This document shows, piece by piece, positions 5,109 to 7,307 of a DNA stretch of 7,307 bases. How positions within the stretch are numbered: position 1 is the stretch's first letter; every line of letters starts with the position of its first letter. The notes under the pieces were generated by a model, which saw only the letters and a program-made list of their open reading frames with translations, made no database searches and was not told where the DNA came from. The position numbers and the translations under genes are program-made. This DNA comes from DASUCS01 sp041166745 (GTDB lineage: Bacteria; Actinomycetota; Acidimicrobiia; Acidimicrobiales; JACDCH01), in the NCBI GenBank assembly GCA_041166745.1, contig JBEEGH010000027.1:1-7307 (forward strand), written 5' to 3'.

Positions 5109-5549
5109 CTAGTGCCGGAAGAAACCGTGAGCCTCTTGCGCCAGCCCTTCGAGTGCACCCGCCTCGACCACGACGGCTCCGTGAACGCGCCAGGGAACCA
5201 CCGGATCGATTGTCAACCATACCGCGAAGGTGATGTGGCCGAGGCTGTCGGCGCTGGACACCAGACCCAGCTCGCCTTCCAACGACCCCCATGACAACTC
5301 GCCCCTTGCGCGGCGCCAATCAGCGGCGAGGTCATCGAACATCTCGACGAGGCCCACGAAGAACGTCCCGCCGCTCTCGTCGACCCGCATACGGGCGACC
5401 ATCTGATCGGGCAGTTCCAGAGTGGCGAGACAGGAAACGACCGCACCGGACAGCGGCGACCGCTCCGAGAACGTGAGCCGGCCCGGCGTCGCTCCGCCGA
5501 TCGTCAGCGCAAGGCCGGCTGGCTCACTCACAACACCAGTGTCGTCCAT
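5109..5549 (-). CDS. C12: DUF6228-like soluble protein, 146 aa
   Basis: A soluble protein with no signal or membrane segment. The second half, W-G-S-L-E-G-E-L-G-L-V-S-S-A-D-S-L-G-H-I-T-F-A-V-W-L (from about residue 87), with W-R-V-H-G-A-V-V-V-E-A-G-A-L-E-G-L-A (120-137), matches my recollection of DUF6228, a small mostly actinobacterial family. The order there is a Trp-rich stretch, S-L-E-G-x-L, x-x-D-x-x-G-H-V and a C-terminal E-(P/A)-G-x-x-L. Length is also typical. The biochemical role is unknown. Relatives often stand alone near accessory genes, so an immunity-type or structural role is only a guess. ATG 5549 is a clear start, with a perfect hairpin directly upstream (5550-5566). Confidence 0.75.
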   Translation of the reverse strand: MDDTGVVSEPAGLALTIGGATPGRLTFSERSPLSGAVVSCLATLELPDQMVARMRVDESGGTFFVGLVEMFDDLAADWRRARGELSWGSLEGELGLVSSADSLGHITFAVWLTIDPVVPWRVHGAVVVEAGALEGLAQEAHGFFRH

Positions 5550-5566
5550 CCGATTGCCGTAATCGG
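5550..5566. repeat. Perfect hairpin adjoining C12 start
   Basis: CCGATT (5550-5555) and AATCGG (5561-5566) around a 5-base loop form a perfect 6-bp stem. It sits immediately before the C12 ATG on the - strand, where it might hinder ribosome binding, and directly next to site 13. Confidence 0.6.
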
Positions 5567-5567
5567 G

Positions 5568-5575
5568 ATCGGCAC
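5568..5575 (+). repeat. Cassette boundary core, site 13
   Basis: ATCGGCAC followed by TTTCCGCCGC (TTCCG type). The CGCCGC here is complementary to GCGGCG at the opposite end of the same cassette (within 5873-5879). Confidence 0.8.
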
Positions 5576-5588
5576 TTTCCGCCGCTTC

Positions 5589-5846
5589 TTAGAAGGGCGG
5601 ACGAAGACCGGACGCGTACAGCCCGACGATCCGACGGAACTCGTTGGATGCGTGCTCGATGGCACTCGGATCGCCGGCAGCCTCGATGAAGTTGTCGAGC
5701 CCGCCTTCCGGCCACACCAACAGCTCTAGCTGTCGTCCACCGTGCGCCTTGACGCGGAAACCCACACCCTCGGCTGATCCCCTGAACTCCCGAGTAAGGC
5801 GCCCCGCGATCGCTCGAAGAGCTTGGCGCTCTCTCCACCAGGTCAT
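5589..5846 (-). CDS. C13: small soluble protein, 85 aa
   Basis: A soluble protein of unknown family. It starts M-T-W-W-R-E-R-Q-A-L-R-A-I-A-G-R-L, an amphipathic helix. It continues with a strand-rich middle (G-V-G-F-R-V-K-A-H, then Q-L-E-L-L-V-W-P-E-G-G-L-D-N-F) and a C-terminal helix (A-I-E-H-A-S-N-E-F-R-R-I-V-G). This helix-strand-helix layout suggests a small ferredoxin-like or immunity-type fold, without firm evidence. ATG 5846 is preceded by GGAG with 5 bases of spacing, the best ribosome site in the window. The frame is open to GTG 5888 inside site 14, which I reject because the extra residues look non-coding. Confidence 0.75.
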   Translation of the reverse strand: MTWWRERQALRAIAGRLTREFRGSAEGVGFRVKAHGGRQLELLVWPEGGLDNFIEAAGDPSAIEHASNEFRRIVGLYASGLRPPF

Positions 5847-5880
5847 CACTGCTCCAGATTGTCGCGTCGATGGCGGCGAG

Positions 5881-5888
5881 ATCGGCAC
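5881..5888 (+). repeat. Cassette boundary core, site 14
   Basis: ATCGGCAC followed by GTACAGAGCGG, neither clear TTCCG nor TGCG type. Preceded by GGCGGCGAG. GTCGCG upstream is only a poor partner. Confidence 0.75.
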
Positions 5889-5903
5889 GTACAGAGCGGT
5901 TCG

Positions 5904-6317
5904 TCAGCGTGGAATGTCGCTCGTATGGATGCCCCACCGTTCACGCCCAACAGGCCCGAGGCACCGCGCGAAGCGCTCGATCGCCGTCGCCCTTTGCTCG
6001 ACCGGCTCCCATGCGATGAGGTTGCCGAGCGTTTCAAGCAGCCCCGTCTCTGCGTACTCCGCACCCCACTGACCGCCTTCCACGAGACACCGCTCGACCA
6101 CCGCGCCAAGGTTCTCTAGAGCGGAGTCATCCCGGTGCAGCGTCAGGCCCAAGACCTCGCGACAGAGGTCACCGATGACCGAGTGACCTATGAGCGTGCC
6201 GTCCTCGGTCCAGTAGCAACGGTCGGCGCGCCAGTCGGTCTTAAAGCTCGGCACTGCCGACGTCAGCGCATCGATAACGGCCAGGGGGTCGTCTTCCGTG
6301 GGCCAATCGTGCACCAT
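5904..6317 (-). CDS. C14: soluble immunity-like protein, 137 aa
   Basis: An acidic, mostly helical soluble protein. The central part, S-V-I-G-D-L-C-R-E-V-L-G (46-57), A-L-E-N-L-G-A-V-V-E-R-C-L-V-E-G-G (66-82) and T-G-L-L-E-T-L-G-N-L (91-100), resembles the helical repeats of DUF7674-type immunity proteins, in which a residue count of short helices is followed by a conserved (F/L)-L-E-x-L. I rate that as suggestive only. ATG 6317 lies 14 bases from site 15, so the gene has almost no leader within its own unit and must use a promoter in or beyond the boundary. The stop is 15 bases from site 14. Confidence 0.7.
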   Translation of the reverse strand: MVHDWPTEDDPLAVIDALTSAVPSFKTDWRADRCYWTEDGTLIGHSVIGDLCREVLGLTLHRDDSALENLGAVVERCLVEGGQWGAEYAETGLLETLGNLIAWEPVEQRATAIERFARCLGPVGRERWGIHTSDIPR

Positions 6318-6329
6318 GCGAGTCGCGAG

Positions 6330-6337
6330 AACGGCAC
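6330..6337 (+). repeat. Cassette boundary core, site 15
   Basis: AACGGCAC, preceded by CGCGAG and followed by TTTCCTATC, a diverged TTCCG type. No clear upstream TGCCG partner. Confidence 0.8.
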
Positions 6338-6354
6338 TTTCCTATCAGCTCGAT

Positions 6355-6549
6355 TTACACGAACGACCAGACGAGCACCGCGACTCCGAGGAAGCCCGCC
6401 CAGGCAGCGAATGCGAAACGAGCACCGCGGTTCTTGCTGCGAACGAAGGGCCATTGATCGACTTCGATCCGCCCGACTGCGGCGAGATATTGGATCGTCG
6501 CCATACCGAAGAAGACCAGCGCAAGAAGCAACAGGCCAGGACGTTGCAC
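6355..6549 (-). CDS. C15: two-helix membrane protein, 64 aa
   Basis: Two transmembrane helices (about residues 4-24 and 44-62) are joined by a polar loop, G-R-I-E-V-D-Q-W-P-F-V-R-S-K-N-R-G, and the protein ends at W-S-F-V. I do not recognise the family. Start GTG 6549 is taken because it precedes M/V-Q-R-P-G-L-L-L directly. The frame also opens from GTG 6588 inside site 16, adding residues with no hydrophobic or conserved character. The leader contains the GCGCAT..TGCCGGAT cassette end shared with C6 and C9. Confidence 0.65.
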   Translation of the reverse strand: MQRPGLLLLALVFFGMATIQYLAAVGRIEVDQWPFVRSKNRGARFAFAAWAGFLGVAVLVWSFV

Positions 6550-6559
6550 TAGCGCATGA

Positions 6560-6588
6560 TGCCGGATGTGCTCGCCCGAGAACGGCAC
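6560..6588 (+). repeat. Cassette boundary site 16, with nested inverted repeat
   Basis: The core AACGGCAC is at 6581-6588. TGCCG (6560-6564) pairs with CGGCA (6583-6587), and CTC/GAG inside the loop (6571-6580) can pair too. Followed by CGTCCGG, one of two copies lacking T two bases after the core. The right arm does not match the GCGCAT outer left arm, so the two halves may have different histories. Confidence 0.65.
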
Positions 6589-6606
6589 CGTCCGGATGGG
6601 CTCCCG

Positions 6607-6822
6607 CTATCCCAACACAGCGCCGACGATGCCGACCGCGATCCCGAGCGCGATAAGCACGAAGCCGAGCTGGATGGCACCGCGCCAGCGGTGTCGCAGG
6701 TCGAACGAGTCCCAAGTCGAGGGACCCGGCGGCGATCGGAATCGGATGATTGCGTTGATAGCCGTCGCACCAATGAGCACACATCCGACTCCGGCCAGCG
6801 CAGACGCGAACTCAGTCACCAC
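6607..6822 (-). CDS. C16: two-helix membrane protein, 71 aa
   Basis: Two helices (7-26 and 49-70) flank a polar loop, R-F-R-S-P-P-G-P-S-T-W-D-S-F-D-L-R-H-R-W-R. The second helix is rich in small residues (L-G-I-A-V-G-I-V-G-A-V-L-G). The topology is like C15, next door, but the sequences show no convincing similarity. Tandem GTG codons at 6822 and 6819 are the likely starts. Longer reading frames up to 6906 would cross site 17. The family and role are unknown. Confidence 0.65.
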   Translation of the reverse strand: MVTEFASALAGVGCVLIGATAINAIIRFRSPPGPSTWDSFDLRHRWRGAIQLGFVLIALGIAVGIVGAVLG

Positions 6823-6864
6823 CTCGATACTGGCCGATTCGCTCGCAGACCGCGGCCACGCGAG

Positions 6865-6872
6865 ATCGGCAC
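6865..6872 (+). repeat. Cassette boundary core, site 17
   Basis: ATCGGCAC, preceded by CGCGAG and followed by TTTCAGTGCGC. GCACT and AGTGC around TTC form a perfect small hairpin that includes the end of the core. Confidence 0.8.
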
Positions 6873-6909
6873 TTTCAGTGCGCTCGGAGCTGCTGTCTAC
6901 TCTCACCTC

Positions 6910-7152
6910 ATGGCCACTGCGCTGAGTCGGTTGCCGAAGCGGCCTCTGTGGCTCGCCCTTCCGATACCGACGATCTTGCTCGTCGCCGGATTGATCGTGC
7001 CTGGGGTCTGGATCGCTTTCGCTGTCGCGCCGCTGGTTGGTTTCGCATTGCTGTTCACGCGGCGGAACCCGAACATCGCCGTCGGATTCGGGTTGCTGAT
7101 CGGATGGCCGCTTGCTCTCGTGCTGGTCCTCGTCGCTGCGGCGACCGTCTAG
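6910..7152 (+). CDS. C17: small three-helix membrane protein, 80 aa
   Basis: ATG 6910 begins M-A-T-A-L-S-R-L-P-K-R, a short basic N-terminus, then hydrophobic segments at about 13-30, 31-50 and 57-78. An R-R-N-P-N-I joint (51-56) is followed by A-V-G-F-G-L-L-I-G. The final helix pair resembles C11. It is almost entirely membrane, with no polar domain, so a pore, anchor or small subunit is possible but not shown. There is no ribosome site upstream. The frame is open far to the left, but that would cross two cores. The stop is 14 bases before site 18. Confidence 0.75.
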   Translation: MATALSRLPKRPLWLALPIPTILLVAGLIVPGVWIAFAVAPLVGFALLFTRRNPNIAVGFGLLIGWPLALVLVLVAAATV

Positions 7153-7166
7153 GTCGAACTCGCGCT

Positions 7167-7174
7167 ATCGGCAC
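7167..7174 (+). repeat. Cassette boundary core, site 18
   Basis: ATCGGCAC preceded by CGCGCT and followed by GTTCCAGTC, a TTCCG-like type with A in place of the G. The last site before the right edge. Confidence 0.75.
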
Positions 7175-7205
7175 GTTCCAGTCTGTCGTCTGACACCCTG
7201 TTGCA

Positions 7206-7307
7206 GTGGACCGCGCGTCGATCGTCGGCCTGGCGCTGACCGTGATGTTCGGGACAGCAGCCATCGTCGTGCGTCGTCAACTCCATGAAGCCACGGCAAA
7301 GTCGCGC
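7206..7307 (+). CDS. C18: start of a membrane protein (3' truncated by window)
   Basis: From GTG 7206 the frame reads M/V-D-R-A-S-I-V-G-L-A-L-T-V-M-F-G-T-A-A-I-V-V-R-R-Q-L, one N-terminal helix (about 5-22) followed by a basic R-R-Q and a polar stretch, open to the window end (34 codons). There is no stop in this frame and no ribosome site. The position after site 18 and the N-terminal helix agree with the rest of the array. The protein is otherwise unidentified. Confidence 0.55.
   Translation, partial: MDRASIVGLALTVMFGTAAIVVRRQLHEATAKSR

Noticed and set aside
6249..6254. A CGGCAC inside C14
   Set aside because: It lacks the flanking A and lies in the middle of a gene; probably chance.
120..7174. 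Ordinary integron attC sites
   Set aside because: No GTTRRRY/RYYYAAC pair is present, and on the reverse strand the core reads GTGCCGWT, not GTTRRRY.
120..7174. CRISPR array or transcription-factor operator explanation of the repeats
   Set aside because: The repeats are only 8 bases and spaced by whole genes. Their fixed strand regardless of gene direction does not suit promoter operators.

Overview
The window is high-GC DNA with frequent GTG and TTG starts and small proteins of actinobacterial style. It is probably an actinobacterium, but no rRNA, tRNA or housekeeping gene is present to prove it. I found no recombinase, transposase, phage gene, CRISPR array or RNA gene.

The main feature is its organisation. 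An 8-base core, A-N-CGGCAC (usually AACGGCAC or ATCGGCAC, then any base and T), occurs 18 times, always on the + strand. The CGGCAC starts are at 122, 372, 838, 1328, 2391, 2794, 3155, 3705, 4349, 4729, 4755, 5096, 5570, 5883, 6332, 6583, 6867 and 7169. Consecutive sites are 250 to 1063 bases apart, except one pair only 26 bases apart. Every interval longer than 26 bases holds exactly one gene (C1 to C17 here; C10 is the empty 26-base unit; C18 runs off the right edge). The core keeps its orientation whichever way the gene points. This is the layout of a gene-cassette array like that of an integron, but the core does not fit the integron attC consensus (GTTRRRY / RYYYAAC). Several sites carry an inverted partner to the left (TGCCG) and could fold into an imperfect hairpin with one or two unpaired bases, as attC sites do. 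In C2, C9 and C13 the two ends of the same cassette are complementary to each other, as expected if a circular form rebuilds a folded site.

Layout: C0 (1-119) has no supported gene. C1 is a small membrane protein (+). C2 to C7 are six minus-strand genes: a TGPGGG repeat protein, a multi-pass membrane protein, a single-pass protein with a large external domain, a 59-residue membrane-anchored peptide, a probably frameshifted small cytosolic protein, and a single-pass protein. C8 is a four-helix membrane protein (+). C9 and C11 to C16 are seven minus-strand genes: a zinc-ribbon membrane protein, a three-helix membrane protein, a DUF6228-like protein, two small soluble proteins and two two-helix membrane proteins. 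C17 and the truncated C18 are small membrane proteins (+).

The genes do not form a pathway. The cargo is unrelated single genes, mostly small membrane proteins plus small soluble proteins of immunity-protein or DUF type. Genes on one strand lie so close together (often 30 to 60 bases from stop to next start) that runs of minus-strand cassettes may be co-transcribed from the right. The best reading is one segment of a larger, perhaps undescribed, mobile cassette array whose recombinase lies outside the window.
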